From Palsa-461 sp036844945 (lineage in GTDB: Bacteria; Actinomycetota; Acidimicrobiia; Acidimicrobiales; RAAP-2): a DNA stretch of 64,000 bases. The stretch is from assembly GCA_036844945.1 (NCBI GenBank), contig DAIUEV010000001.1, positions 1 through 64,000 of the forward strand, written 5' to 3'. The position numbers and the translations under genes are program-made. Below, piece by piece: positions 33,858 to 42,007 of the stretch. Numbering within the stretch: the stretch's first letter is position 1; the number at the start of each line of letters is the position of its first letter. A model generated the notes under the pieces. It was given only the letters and a program-made list of their open reading frames with translations, made no database searches and was not told the origin of the DNA.

Positions 33858-36067
33858 TCACGACGGAGGCGGGACCGGCGACCGGCCGGCGTCTGGCCCA
33901 GCTGGCCGAGATCCCGGTCTCGGAGCTCGAGAAGGTCCGTCCCCGGAAGGCCCAGGCCCTCGCCGAATGGGGTGTCTCGAGCGTCCTCGACCTCCTCACC
34001 ACCTATCCGCGCCGCTACATCGATCGCACCCGCGCGGCCGACGTTGCCGACCTGGCAGTGGGCGACGAGGCGGTGGTCTTCGCCGAGGTGAAGCGGGTGC
34101 GGGCCAGCCGTAATCCACGGGGCCGCGCCCGGGTCGAGGTTCTCGTCGCCGACGAGACCGGCGAGATCATGCTCGTCTTCTTCAACCAGCCCTGGCGGGA
34201 GGACCAGCTGACGGCCGGGTCGCAGCTCCTCGTCTGGGGGAAGCTCACCGAGTACCGGGGGCGGCGCCAGATGGCCCACCCCGTCGTCGACCTGGTCGCC
34301 CGGGTCGAAAGCGGCGCCGCCGAGAGCCGCATGCTGGCCGTGATCCCGGTGTATCCCGCCTCGGCCAAGGCCGGCCTCACCAGCTGGGAGATCGGCACCT
34401 TCGTGAAGGAGGCCCTCGGCCGGGCCGGGACGCTCGCCGATCCGGTCCCGTCGGAGTGGCGACGCCGGCTGCGGCTGCAGGGGCGGACCGAGGCGGTCCG
34501 GGCGATCCACCAGCCAGAGCACCCGGCCGAACCCTGGCCGGCGCGGGACCGCCTGGTCTTCGACGAGCTCCTCCGGCTGCAGCTGATCCTGGTGCTCCGC
34601 CGACGGGCCCTCGAGCGGTCGGCCCGGGCCATCCGCCACCGGGTGTCGGCGGACGAGCTCGGCGGCGGGGAGTCCACCCTGGTCGAGCGGTTCGTGGCGG
34701 CGCTCCCCTTCGCGCTGACCGATGCGCAACGCCGCGCCCTCACCCAGATCTTCGCCGACATGGCCGGTCCGCTCCCCATGCACCGCCTCCTCCAGGGCGA
34801 TGTTGGGTCGGGCAAGACGGTGGTCGCGGTCGGCACGATGCTCGCCGCGGTCCAAGGTGGTCACCAGGGTGCGCTCATGGCCCCGACCGAGGTGCTGGCG
34901 GACCAGCACTCCTTCGGGGTCCGCGCGCTGGTCGAGGGCTTGGAGGTGGTCGACCCCTCACGGCTAAACGGGCGGCGTCCGGTCTCGGTCGGCCTGCTCA
35001 CCAACCGGGTCCCGGCGAAGGAGCGGGCGCGCATCCTGGCCGAGCTCGCCTCGGGGCAGATGGACATCGTCATCGGCACCCACGCGCTGTTGACCGAGGA
35101 CGTGCGGTTCGCCTCCCTCGGGGCGGTCGTCGTCGACGAACAGCACCGCTTCGGGGTCGAACAGCGGGCCGGCCTGCGGGCCAAGGGTCGGATCGAGGAG
35201 ACGGGCTCGAACGCGACGATCGACCCTGACCTGCTCGTGATGACGGCCACCCCCATCCCGCGCACGGCCGCGATGGTGGTGTTCGGCGACCTCGACATGA
35301 CGGTCGTCGACGAGCTCCCGCCCGGTCGGGCACCCGTCACCACCCACTGGGCGCGCGGGGGACTCGAGGAGGCCGCCGCCTGGGAGCGGGTGCGGACCGA
35401 GGTCGCGGCAGGGAACCGGGCCTACGTGATCTGTCCCCTGGTCGAGGAGTCCGACCGGGTGGTGGCCCGCTCCGCCGTCGAGGAGCACGCGCGGCTCTCC
35501 GGCGGCGTGCTCGCCGGGCTCGAGGTCGGCCTGCTGCACGGGCAGATGCCGACCGCACAGAAGAAAGAGGTGATGGAACGGTTCCGCGACGGCGGGGTCC
35601 AGGTGCTCGTGGCGACGACCGTGATCGAGGTCGGGATCGACGTGCCGGAGGCGACGGTGGTGGTGGTCGAGGACGCCGACCGTTTCGGCATCGCCCAGCT
35701 CCACCAGCTGCGCGGCCGGGTGGGCCGCAGCTCCAGGCCGAGCTGGTGCTACCTCTTCGGCGACGGCGGCTCCGAGGGCAGCGAGGTCCGGCTCTCGGCG
35801 CTCGAGCGCACCACCGACGGGTTCGAGCTGGCCGAGGTGGACCTCGAGTTGCGGGGGGAGGGGACCATCCTCGGTGAGCGCCAGACCGGCTCGAGCGGAC
35901 TCCGGCTGGCCAAGCTCCGTCGCGATCGCGAGTGGGTCGAGCGGGCCCGCGAGGTCGCCGAGGCGATCGTGGACGCCGACCCCGAGCTGGCGGCGCACCC
36001 GGCGCTGCTCGACGAGGTGCGCTTCACCCTCGACGACGAGGACGCCGCCTTCCTCTTCAAGAGCTGA
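33854..36067 (+). CDS. recG: ATP-dependent DNA helicase RecG
   Basis: The 737-residue branch-migration helicase rescues stalled replication forks. An N-terminal OB-fold wedge domain (about residues 60-150) precedes Walker A LLQGDVGSGKTVVAVG, the DEQH box VVVDEQHRFGVEQR, MTATPIPRTAAM and the helicase C domain with TTVIEVGIDVPEAT and LHQLRGRVGR. GTG 33854 overlaps the fakA-like stop. Length is typical for Actinobacteria. Confidence 0.95.
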   Translation: MITTEAGPATGRRLAQLAEIPVSELEKVRPRKAQALAEWGVSSVLDLLTTYPRRYIDRTRAADVADLAVGDEAVVFAEVKRVRASRNPRGRARVEVLVADETGEIMLVFFNQPWREDQLTAGSQLLVWGKLTEYRGRRQMAHPVVDLVARVESGAAESRMLAVIPVYPASAKAGLTSWEIGTFVKEALGRAGTLADPVPSEWRRRLRLQGRTEAVRAIHQPEHPAEPWPARDRLVFDELLRLQLILVLRRRALERSARAIRHRVSADELGGGESTLVERFVAALPFALTDAQRRALTQIFADMAGPLPMHRLLQGDVGSGKTVVAVGTMLAAVQGGHQGALMAPTEVLADQHSFGVRALVEGLEVVDPSRLNGRRPVSVGLLTNRVPAKERARILAELASGQMDIVIGTHALLTEDVRFASLGAVVVDEQHRFGVEQRAGLRAKGRIEETGSNATIDPDLLVMTATPIPRTAAMVVFGDLDMTVVDELPPGRAPVTTHWARGGLEEAAAWERVRTEVAAGNRAYVICPLVEESDRVVARSAVEEHARLSGGVLAGLEVGLLHGQMPTAQKKEVMERFRDGGVQVLVATTVIEVGIDVPEATVVVVEDADRFGIAQLHQLRGRVGRSSRPSWCYLFGDGGSEGSEVRLSALERTTDGFELAEVDLELRGEGTILGERQTGSSGLRLAKLRRDREWVERAREVAEAIVDADPELAAHPALLDEVRFTLDDEDAAFLFKS

Positions 36068-36072
36068 GCGCG

Positions 36073-36828
36073 ATGGTCGACCACGAGCGCTTCGGCTTCG
36101 ACCCCGGGTCGGTCTTCGACGGCGTGGCGGCGGGCTACCAGGCCAACCGGCCCAGCTATCCCGAGGGGCTCTTCGACGCGCTTGAACGGCTTGTCGGGCC
36201 GCTCAGTGGCCGCCGGGTGGTCGACGTCGGGGCGGGGACGGGGATCTCGACCCGGGCGCTGGCGGCTCGCGGCGCCCGGGTGCTGGCGGTCGACCCCAGC
36301 CTGTCGATGGCCCGGACGCTGCGCGCCGCCTCGGAGCGGCTGCCGGCCAGCCTCGGTCGGGCCGAAGCGATCCCGGTCGTCGCCGGCGGCGCCGACCTCG
36401 TGACCTTCGCCCAGGCGTGGCACTGGGTCCGGGTCCCCGAGGCGGCGGCCGAGTGCCGGCGGGTGCTCGGCCGGCGGGGACGCCTCGCGCTCTGGTGGAA
36501 CATGAGTCAGGACCCCGGCCCGTTCTTCGACGACCTCTGGAACGAGTGCGGCATCACCCGCTACGGCGTGGGCGCCCACCAAGACGACCGCGAGAGCCTC
36601 GTCGGGGTGGGTGGGTTCTCCGACCTGCTCCGCGCGTCGGTGCGTTGGGAGTGGACCGTCCCGATCGAACACTGGATGCAGACCATCGAGACGCGCTCGG
36701 AGCTGGCCAAGCTCGGCGACGAGGCGTCGTCGCGCCTCCGCGCGATCGAGGGGGTGGCACGCCGCCATTTCCCCGGTGGCGAGGTGACCGAGTGGTTCAC
36801 CACGCGGCTCACCGTCGCGGTGCCCTGA
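36073..36828 (+). CDS. Class I SAM-dependent methyltransferase
   Basis: The 251-residue protein starts with FDGVAAGYQANRPSYPEGLFDAL and has motif I VVDVGAGTGISTRALAARG and LVTFAQAWHWV. It is of the same subfamily as the disrupted gene at 17022-18028 (compare FDSVAEDYDAIRPGYPDALFD and ATAVHWV). The substrate is unknown. It begins 5 bp after recG and sits inside a string of core genes. Confidence 0.88.
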   Translation: MVDHERFGFDPGSVFDGVAAGYQANRPSYPEGLFDALERLVGPLSGRRVVDVGAGTGISTRALAARGARVLAVDPSLSMARTLRAASERLPASLGRAEAIPVVAGGADLVTFAQAWHWVRVPEAAAECRRVLGRRGRLALWWNMSQDPGPFFDDLWNECGITRYGVGAHQDDRESLVGVGGFSDLLRASVRWEWTVPIEHWMQTIETRSELAKLGDEASSRLRAIEGVARRHFPGGEVTEWFTTRLTVAVP

Positions 36829-36871
36829 CCCCGTTTCACCGTCACCTGATCGCGCGAGGCCAGACGCTACG

Positions 36872-37423
36872 GTGTCGACCGTGCGGGTCATCGGTGGCCG
36901 CAGCCGCGGGAGGCGTCTCTCGGCCCGCCTCCCGGCCGGCGTGCGGCCGACCTCGGACCGGGTCCGCGAGGCGATCTTCGACGTCCTCGGCTCGATGGGC
37001 GGGGTGGCCGACCTCGGGGTGATCGACCTGTTCTGCGGGAGCGGCGCCATGGGGGTCGAGGCCCTCTCCCGGGGGGCCGCCTCGGCCACCTTCGTCGACC
37101 ACGACCCGGCTGCCCTCGACGCGGTGCGGACCAACCTGGCGGCGGTGGGCCTCGAGGGCGAGTCGGCGACCGTGCTGCGCGCCGAGCTCCCGGACTGGCT
37201 GGAGCGCTCGGGCCCCTTCGACCTCGCGTTCTGCGACCCGCCCTACAGCTTCGAGCGCTGGGACGCCCTGCTCGGCTGGCTGCAGGCCGACGTCGCGGTG
37301 CTCGAATCGGCCGAGGAGATCGCGGTGCCGAGCGGCTGGGAGGTGAAGAGGTCGAGACGCTACGGCGGTACGCTCGTGACCGTGGTCCGCCAAGCGCCCT
37401 CACCGAGCGTGATCGGGTCGTGA
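36872..37423 (+). CDS. rsmD: 16S rRNA (guanine966-N2)-methyltransferase RsmD
   Basis: The 183-residue enzyme has the RsmD start VRVIGGRSRGRRL, RPTSDRVREAIFDVLG, SAM motif I VIDLFCGSGAMGVEALSRG and the catalytic DPPY in LAFCDPPYSF. It methylates the 30S head during assembly. GTG 36872 is used; GTG 36881, just before VIGG, is possible. The stop overlaps the coaD start. Confidence 0.93.
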   Translation: MSTVRVIGGRSRGRRLSARLPAGVRPTSDRVREAIFDVLGSMGGVADLGVIDLFCGSGAMGVEALSRGAASATFVDHDPAALDAVRTNLAAVGLEGESATVLRAELPDWLERSGPFDLAFCDPPYSFERWDALLGWLQADVAVLESAEEIAVPSGWEVKRSRRYGGTLVTVVRQAPSPSVIGS

Positions 37424-37923
37424 CCCTCGCCCTGTATCCGGGCTCCTTCGACCCCTTCCACAACGGCCACCTCGAAGTCGTCGAGCGGGCCGCCCGGATC
37501 TTCGATGTGGTCGTGATCGCGGCCCTGCGCAACCCCCAGAAGTCCAAGGGCCTCTTCGACCTCGAGAGCCGTCAGGCGATGGTCGAGGAGTCGATCACCC
37601 ATCTGGAGCATGTCCGCTTCGTGTCGATGTCGAAGCTCGTCGTCGAGGTGGCCCGCGACCTCCACGCGGATGTGATCGTGCGCGGGCTGCGGGTCGTCTC
37701 GGACTTCGAGAACGAGTTGCAGATGGCCCAGATGAACCGGGAGCTCTCGGGGATCGAGACGGTCTTCATCCCGACCAGCTCGTCGCACTCCTTCATCGCT
37801 TCGCGCCTCTTGCGCGAGGTGGCCACCTACGGCGGCGACGTGTCGCCGTTCGTGCCCAAACCCGTCGCCCGCATCATGGAAGAACAGCTCGGACAGGCCG
37901 GAGGGACCAAGGAGGGCGGATGA
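37420..37923 (+). CDS. coaD: Phosphopantetheine adenylyltransferase
   Basis: The 167-residue enzyme adds AMP to 4'-phosphopantetheine in CoA synthesis. Nucleotidyltransferase motif YPGSFDPFHNGHLEVVERA (HxGH as HNGH), IVRGLRVVSDFENELQMAQMN and TSSSHSFIASRLLREVA are diagnostic. The GTG overlaps the rsmD stop and the coaD stop overlaps the next start, so it lies in a tightly coupled operon that also contains plsX and acpP. Confidence 0.96.
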   Translation: MTLALYPGSFDPFHNGHLEVVERAARIFDVVVIAALRNPQKSKGLFDLESRQAMVEESITHLEHVRFVSMSKLVVEVARDLHADVIVRGLRVVSDFENELQMAQMNRELSGIETVFIPTSSSHSFIASRLLREVATYGGDVSPFVPKPVARIMEEQLGQAGGTKEGG

Positions 37924-38501
37924 TCGACGCCCCCGACGACTATCCCCCCCACGAACAGACCATCGAAGAGCTCGACGCCGAATCGCTGATCGGGCGCTCG
38001 CTCGATGTCGTGAACTCGGCGAAGACCATGCCGCTGTCCGCCTCGGTCCTGGTGTCGCGCGACGAGCTGGTCCAGCTGCTCACGCTCGCCCTCTCGAAGA
38101 TGCCCGAGGAGCTGCGCGAGGCGCGCTGGCTCCTGCGCGAGCGCGATGAGTTCATGGCCGAGCGCGAGCGCGAGGCCGAGGCCCTCATGGACGAGGTGCG
38201 GGCCCAGGCCGAGCGGATGGTCGCCCGCACCGACATCGTCCGGCAGGCCAACCGGGTGGCCCAGCGCATCCTCGACGACGCCAACGAGGAGGCCCGGCGG
38301 ATGCGGCACGAGACCGAGGACTACTGCGACCAACGGCTCGCGGGCATGGAGATCGTGCTCGACCGGACCATGAAGACGGTCCGGTCCGGGCGCCAGAAGC
38401 TCCAGGCCATCTCGTCGCCGGCCGACCGACCCCGACCGGCTGCCGCGCCCGACGAGGACGAGTCGGATGCCGAGAGCTTCTTCGACCAAGACCGAACCTA
38501 G
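37920..38501 (+). CDS. SepIVA-like DivIVA-related coiled-coil protein
   Basis: The 193-residue protein is largely helical: a long charged coiled coil (about residues 55-165) of the type ELREARWLLRERDEFMAEREREAEALMDEVRAQAERM, with an acidic tail. By position directly before DUF177, rpmF-plsX and rnc, it corresponds to mycobacterial SepIVA (Rv2927c), a septal DivIVA-like factor required for division. The identification rests on synteny and architecture rather than on a specific motif. ATG 37920 overlaps the coaD stop. Confidence 0.7.
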   Translation: MIDAPDDYPPHEQTIEELDAESLIGRSLDVVNSAKTMPLSASVLVSRDELVQLLTLALSKMPEELREARWLLRERDEFMAEREREAEALMDEVRAQAERMVARTDIVRQANRVAQRILDDANEEARRMRHETEDYCDQRLAGMEIVLDRTMKTVRSGRQKLQAISSPADRPRPAAAPDEDESDAESFFDQDRT

Positions 38502-38511
38502 GAGGCCCGCC

Positions 38512-39048
38512 GTGGTTGTCGGCCCGTTGGTGGTCCATGTCGCCCGGCTCCGTCGTTCCCCGGGGTCGATGGAGCGCGTGCGGACGAGCGTGCCGCTCGA
38601 CGAGGAGGCCCTGGCGCCCGCCACCGCGGCGGACAGCCGGGTGCCCGAACACGCCGAGGCCGAGGTCGACCTCGTCCTCGAGCCCTTCTCGGGCGGGGTC
38701 ATGGCGACCGGCACGGTCCGGGCGCCATGGGTCGGGGTGTGCCGGCGCTGCACCGCCCCGGTCGAGGGAGTGCTCGAGATCCACGTGAAGGAGCGCTTCG
38801 TTGACCCGGTGCCCCGGGGCGAGCCCGAGGACGAGGAGGCGTACCCGATCGCAGACGAGGCGGTCGACCTCGGGCCGCTCGTGCACGAGGCGATCCTGGC
38901 CGAGCTGCCCCTGGCCCCGCTGTGCTCGAAGGATTGCCTCGGGCTCTGCCCCTGGTGCGGGACCGATCGCAACGAGGAGCCGTGCGTGTGCGTGGAGCCG
39001 AGGGACCCGCGTTGGGCTAGCCTCGACGTGCTCCGGTCGACCTCCTGA
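38512..39048 (+). CDS. yceD: DUF177 (YceD) family protein
   Basis: The 178-residue protein has the DUF177 core: GTVRAPWVGVCRRCTAPVEGVLEIHVKERF, then AVDLGPLVHEAILAELPLAPLCSKDCLGLCPWCG with CxxC metal-binding clusters. YceD is needed for 23S rRNA or 50S accumulation in several bacteria and lies next to rpmF almost universally, as here. GTG 38512 follows AGGAGG at 38500-38505. Confidence 0.92.
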   Translation: MVVGPLVVHVARLRRSPGSMERVRTSVPLDEEALAPATAADSRVPEHAEAEVDLVLEPFSGGVMATGTVRAPWVGVCRRCTAPVEGVLEIHVKERFVDPVPRGEPEDEEAYPIADEAVDLGPLVHEAILAELPLAPLCSKDCLGLCPWCGTDRNEEPCVCVEPRDPRWASLDVLRSTS

Positions 39049-39141
39049 GGCCCCGCCCCGCGCGTTCGGGGCTCGGTTTCGAGGTCAGAGCACCGGCGGC
39101 CGGCTAACCGCCCGCCCCACCACCGAGCCTGGAGACTGACG

Positions 39142-39321
39142 ATGGCCGTCCCCAAGAAGAAGAGTTCGAAAGCCAAGGGCCGCAGCCGTCAAGCGGCCAA
39201 CTGGCGGCTCGGTCCGCCGGCCCGCAGCATCTGCCCGCACTGCTCGACGGTGAAGCTGCCCCACGTCGTGTGCCCGAACTGCGGCTGGTACAAGGGCCGG
39301 ACGGCGGTCGAGGTCGACTGA
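39142..39321 (+). CDS. rpmF: 50S ribosomal protein L32
   Basis: This 59-residue ribosomal protein begins AVPKKKSSKAKGRSRQAANW and contains a zinc ribbon (CPHC and CPNC). It is in the classic yceD-rpmF-plsX order. A GGAG site precedes ATG 39142. The following plsX starts 2 bp after the stop. Confidence 0.96.
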   Translation: MAVPKKKSSKAKGRSRQAANWRLGPPARSICPHCSTVKLPHVVCPNCGWYKGRTAVEVD

Positions 39322-39322
39322 C

Positions 39323-40336
39323 TTGGCGCGCGACCGCGAGCGCCCGAGCACCGAGGCGCTCGCCGCGCTGCCCGTCGCGCTCGACGCGATGGGGGGCGAC
39401 AAGGCACCGGACGAGATCGTGGCCGGGGCCCGCCGGGCGGCCGACGAGGGCATCCCGGTCGTGCTGGTCGGGCCGCCCGAGCAGGTGGGGGACACCCTCG
39501 GGCTGGAGCTGATCGCCTGCACCGAGGTCATCGAGATGGGCGAGGACCCCGCCGCCGGGGTGCGCCGGAAGAAGGACTCGTCGCTCGTGCGGGCGGCCGA
39601 GCTGGTCCGGGACGGCCGAGCCTGCGCCATGGTCTCGGCCGGCAACACCGGGGCCACCATGGCCTCGGCCCTGCTCCGGATGGGGAGGCTCCGCAAAGTC
39701 GCCCGGCCGTGCATCGCGACCCCCATGCCACGGCCCGGCCGGCCACCGGCGGTGCTGGTCGACTCGGGAGCCAACGTCGAGTGCACCCCGGCGATGCTGG
39801 TCCAGTTCGCCCAGATGGCGTCGGTCTTCGCGGCCGGCCGCTACGGCAGCGCCGATCCCTCGACCGCGCTCTTGTCGATCGGCGAGGAGGCGACCAAGGG
39901 CACCCCCCTCGTGAAGGAGACCCACGAGCTCCTGGCCGCGGGGGTCCCGGGCGTCCGGTTCGTGGGCAACATCGAGGGCCGCGACCTCCTCGACTGCGCC
40001 GCCGACGTGATCGTGACCGACGGATTCACCGGGAACGTGGCCCTCAAGACCGCCGAGGGCACGCTCCGCTTCGCGATGCGGCTCGTGCTCGGGGTCCTCA
40101 ACCACGACGAGTCGACGAAGGCGGCGGGCGAGGTCATCCTGCCCCACCTCCTCGAGGCAGCGGCCGAGCTCGACCCGGAGCACACTGGCGGGGCGATGCT
40201 CCTCGGGGTGGACGGGGTCTGCGTGATCAGCCACGGTTCGTCCTCGGCGGTGGCGGTGACCAACGCGCTGCGCATGGCCCACGACCTCGCGGTGTCGGAC
40301 CTCTCCGGCCGGCTGGCCGACCTGATCTCGGCCTGA
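39323..40336 (+). CDS. plsX: Phosphate acyltransferase PlsX
   Basis: The 337-residue enzyme converts acyl-ACP to acyl-phosphate for phospholipid synthesis. PlsX features are VALDAMGGDKAPDEIVAGA, VSAGNTGATMASALLRMGR, VDSGANVECTP, VRFVGNIEGRDL and VIVTDGFTGNVALKTAEG. TTG 39323 is the only start that keeps close coupling to rpmF. An MFS remnant now separates it from acpP. Confidence 0.95.
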   Translation: MARDRERPSTEALAALPVALDAMGGDKAPDEIVAGARRAADEGIPVVLVGPPEQVGDTLGLELIACTEVIEMGEDPAAGVRRKKDSSLVRAAELVRDGRACAMVSAGNTGATMASALLRMGRLRKVARPCIATPMPRPGRPPAVLVDSGANVECTPAMLVQFAQMASVFAAGRYGSADPSTALLSIGEEATKGTPLVKETHELLAAGVPGVRFVGNIEGRDLLDCAADVIVTDGFTGNVALKTAEGTLRFAMRLVLGVLNHDESTKAAGEVILPHLLEAAAELDPEHTGGAMLLGVDGVCVISHGSSSAVAVTNALRMAHDLAVSDLSGRLADLISA

Positions 40337-40353
40337 CCCCGGCCGGGCCGGGG

Positions 40354-40833
40354 TGGCGACGCGCCTCCTGCCCAGGCTGGGGGCGCGGTCGCTCATGCTC
40401 CTCGGCCTCGGGCTGACCGCCGCCGGGCTGCTCCTCTTTCAGCCGGCTCGGGGTGGACAGCTCGTTCCTCGCCGGAATTCTCCCCGCCGAGATGATCGCC
40501 GGGGTGGGCGGGCGGGACGCCGGGGTGGCGAGCGCCCTCAACAACGCGACCCAGCAGGTGGGCGGGTCCCTCGGGATCGCCCTGCTCAACACCGTGGCCT
40601 CCTCGGCCGCGGCCTCCTACCTGGCCGCCCACGCCCGGGGCCTGGCTGGGGCGGCCGTCCTCAGGCTGGTCCCGGCCGCCTCGGTGCACGGCTACGTGTC
40701 AGGTTTCGAGGTCTCGGCGGCCATGGTGGCGGCGGCCTTCGTGCTCACGGCGGTGCTGCTCGGCCCGGCCACGGAGGCCGACCGCGCCCCGGTGGTCGGG
40801 CTCGAGCTCGAGGGTGCGGCCGAGGCCGCCTGA
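40354..40833 (+). pseudogene. Remnant of a DHA2-type MFS drug transporter
   Basis: Translation gives RLLPRLGARSLMLLGLGLTAAGLLLF in one frame and, after a shift near 40440, VDSSFLAGILPAEMIAGVGGRDAGVASALNNATQQVGGSLGIALLNTVA in another. This is the C-terminal part of a 14-TM EmrB/QacA-type transporter. The DAGVASALNNATQQVGG motif is well kept, but the N-terminal 11-12 helices are absent and the helix before it is deleted. A frameshift and deletions show it is dead. It is wedged between plsX and acpP. Confidence 0.78.
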
Positions 40834-40910
40834 GCCCTCCGGGGGCCGCAATTGGCTTGCTGAACAGGGAATTCGGCTGGCGAGGCCCGGAGGGACCACG
40901 CCGACGCCGG

Positions 40911-40937
40911 TGTCGGGCCGGTAGACTGGGCCCGACA
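40911..40937. promoter_or_regulatory. 9-bp inverted repeat upstream of acpP
   Basis: TGTCGGGCC (40911-40919) and GGCCCGACA (40929-40937) are exact reverse complements around GGTAGACTG, which contains the -10-like TAGACT (40922-40927). The GTG of acpP is 25 bp downstream. It may be an operator for a lipid-synthesis regulator overlapping the acpP promoter; without a U-tract it is a poor intrinsic terminator. Confidence 0.5.
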
Positions 40938-40961
40938 TATCCCCAGCGTGCAGGAGCTCTT

Positions 40962-41258
40962 GTGCCCGCAGAGACCCACATCGACCGGCCGCCCCTCGAC
41001 CGCCAGGGGGTATTCGATCTCATCCGCGACCAGCTGGCCGACATCTTGGAGATCGACCCGTCGACCATCACCGAGACGGCGTCGTTCGCCGAGGACCTGA
41101 ACGCCGACTCGCTGGCCCTGATCGAGCTGGTCGAGGCCCTGGAGGAGGAGCTCGGCGAGCGCACGGTCGGCTTCCGGATCGAGGACGAGGACCTCGAGGA
41201 CCTGCGCACGGTGCGCGACGCGGTGGACTACGTGGTCGCCAAGCTCGGGACCGGTTGA
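40962..41258 (+). CDS. acpP: Acyl carrier protein
   Basis: The 98-residue carrier protein has the phosphopantetheine site S50 in LNADSLALIELVEALEEELG. It is about 20 residues longer than E. coli AcpP at the N-terminus. GTG 40962 follows an AGGAGC site. The stop overlaps the rnc start (TTGA), so ACP and RNase III are coupled, as in many bacteria. Confidence 0.93.
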   Translation: MPAETHIDRPPLDRQGVFDLIRDQLADILEIDPSTITETASFAEDLNADSLALIELVEALEEELGERTVGFRIEDEDLEDLRTVRDAVDYVVAKLGTG

Positions 41259-42007
41259 GCAGGGTCGCCCACGCCGTCGCGGCGGGCGCGCCCGAGGCGC
41301 TCGACCCCGAGGACCCCGGCGTCGCCGCCGGGGAGGAGGCGCTGGCCGATCGCCTGGGGCACCGCTTCGCCGACCCGTCCCTCCTGCGCCAGGCCCTGTC
41401 GCATCGCAGCTGGTGCGCGGAGCGGGAGGGCGCGCCCTCCAACGAGCGCCTCGAGTTCCTGGGCGACGCGATCCTCGGCCTGGTCGTGGCCGAGCACTGC
41501 TACTCGGCCTACCCGGCATTCCCGGAGGGCACCCTCGCCAAGCTCCGTGCCGCGGTGGTGAACGCCCGGGTGCTGGCGGCGGCGGCCGGGGAGCTCGGCG
41601 TGGGCGACGTGCTGCTCGTCGGCAAGGGGGAGGAGGCCCAGGGCGGCCGCACCAAGGTCTCGCTGCTCTCCGACGCGCTCGAGGCGCTGATCGGAGCCGT
41701 CTACCTCGACGCCGGGTGGGCGGCGGCGCGCGACCTCGTGCTTCGCCTCCTGGCCGCCCGCATCGAGCGCGCCGCCGTCGAGCCCGACGACTTCGACCAC
41801 AAGAGCCGGCTGCAGCTGGCCACGGTGGCCCGCGGGGAGGGCCTCCCTGTCTACGAGATCGAGGGCTCGGGGCCCGACCACGGGCGGCACTACCGGGCCG
41901 AGGTCTTCGTGGGCGGCGACCGGCGCGGGTCGGGGGAGGGCCCGTCCAAGAAGGACGCCGAGCAGGCGGCGGCGGCGGACGCGCTCGGGCGGCTCGGCGA
42001 TGCCTGA
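41255..42007 (+). CDS. rnc: Ribonuclease III
   Basis: The 250-residue enzyme cleaves double-stranded RNA during rRNA maturation. The catalytic signature NERLEFLGDAILGLVVAEH and the second acidic motif SLLSDALEALIGAVYLDAGW are intact. The C-terminal double-stranded RNA-binding domain starts near residue 175 (FDHKSRLQLATVARG) and ends GPSKKDAEQAAAADAL. The N-terminus is about 25 residues longer than usual. TTG 41255 overlaps the acpP stop, and the 3' end overlaps mutM by 8 bp. Confidence 0.95.
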   Translation: MSRVAHAVAAGAPEALDPEDPGVAAGEEALADRLGHRFADPSLLRQALSHRSWCAEREGAPSNERLEFLGDAILGLVVAEHCYSAYPAFPEGTLAKLRAAVVNARVLAAAAGELGVGDVLLVGKGEEAQGGRTKVSLLSDALEALIGAVYLDAGWAAARDLVLRLLAARIERAAVEPDDFDHKSRLQLATVARGEGLPVYEIEGSGPDHGRHYRAEVFVGGDRRGSGEGPSKKDAEQAAAADALGRLGDA

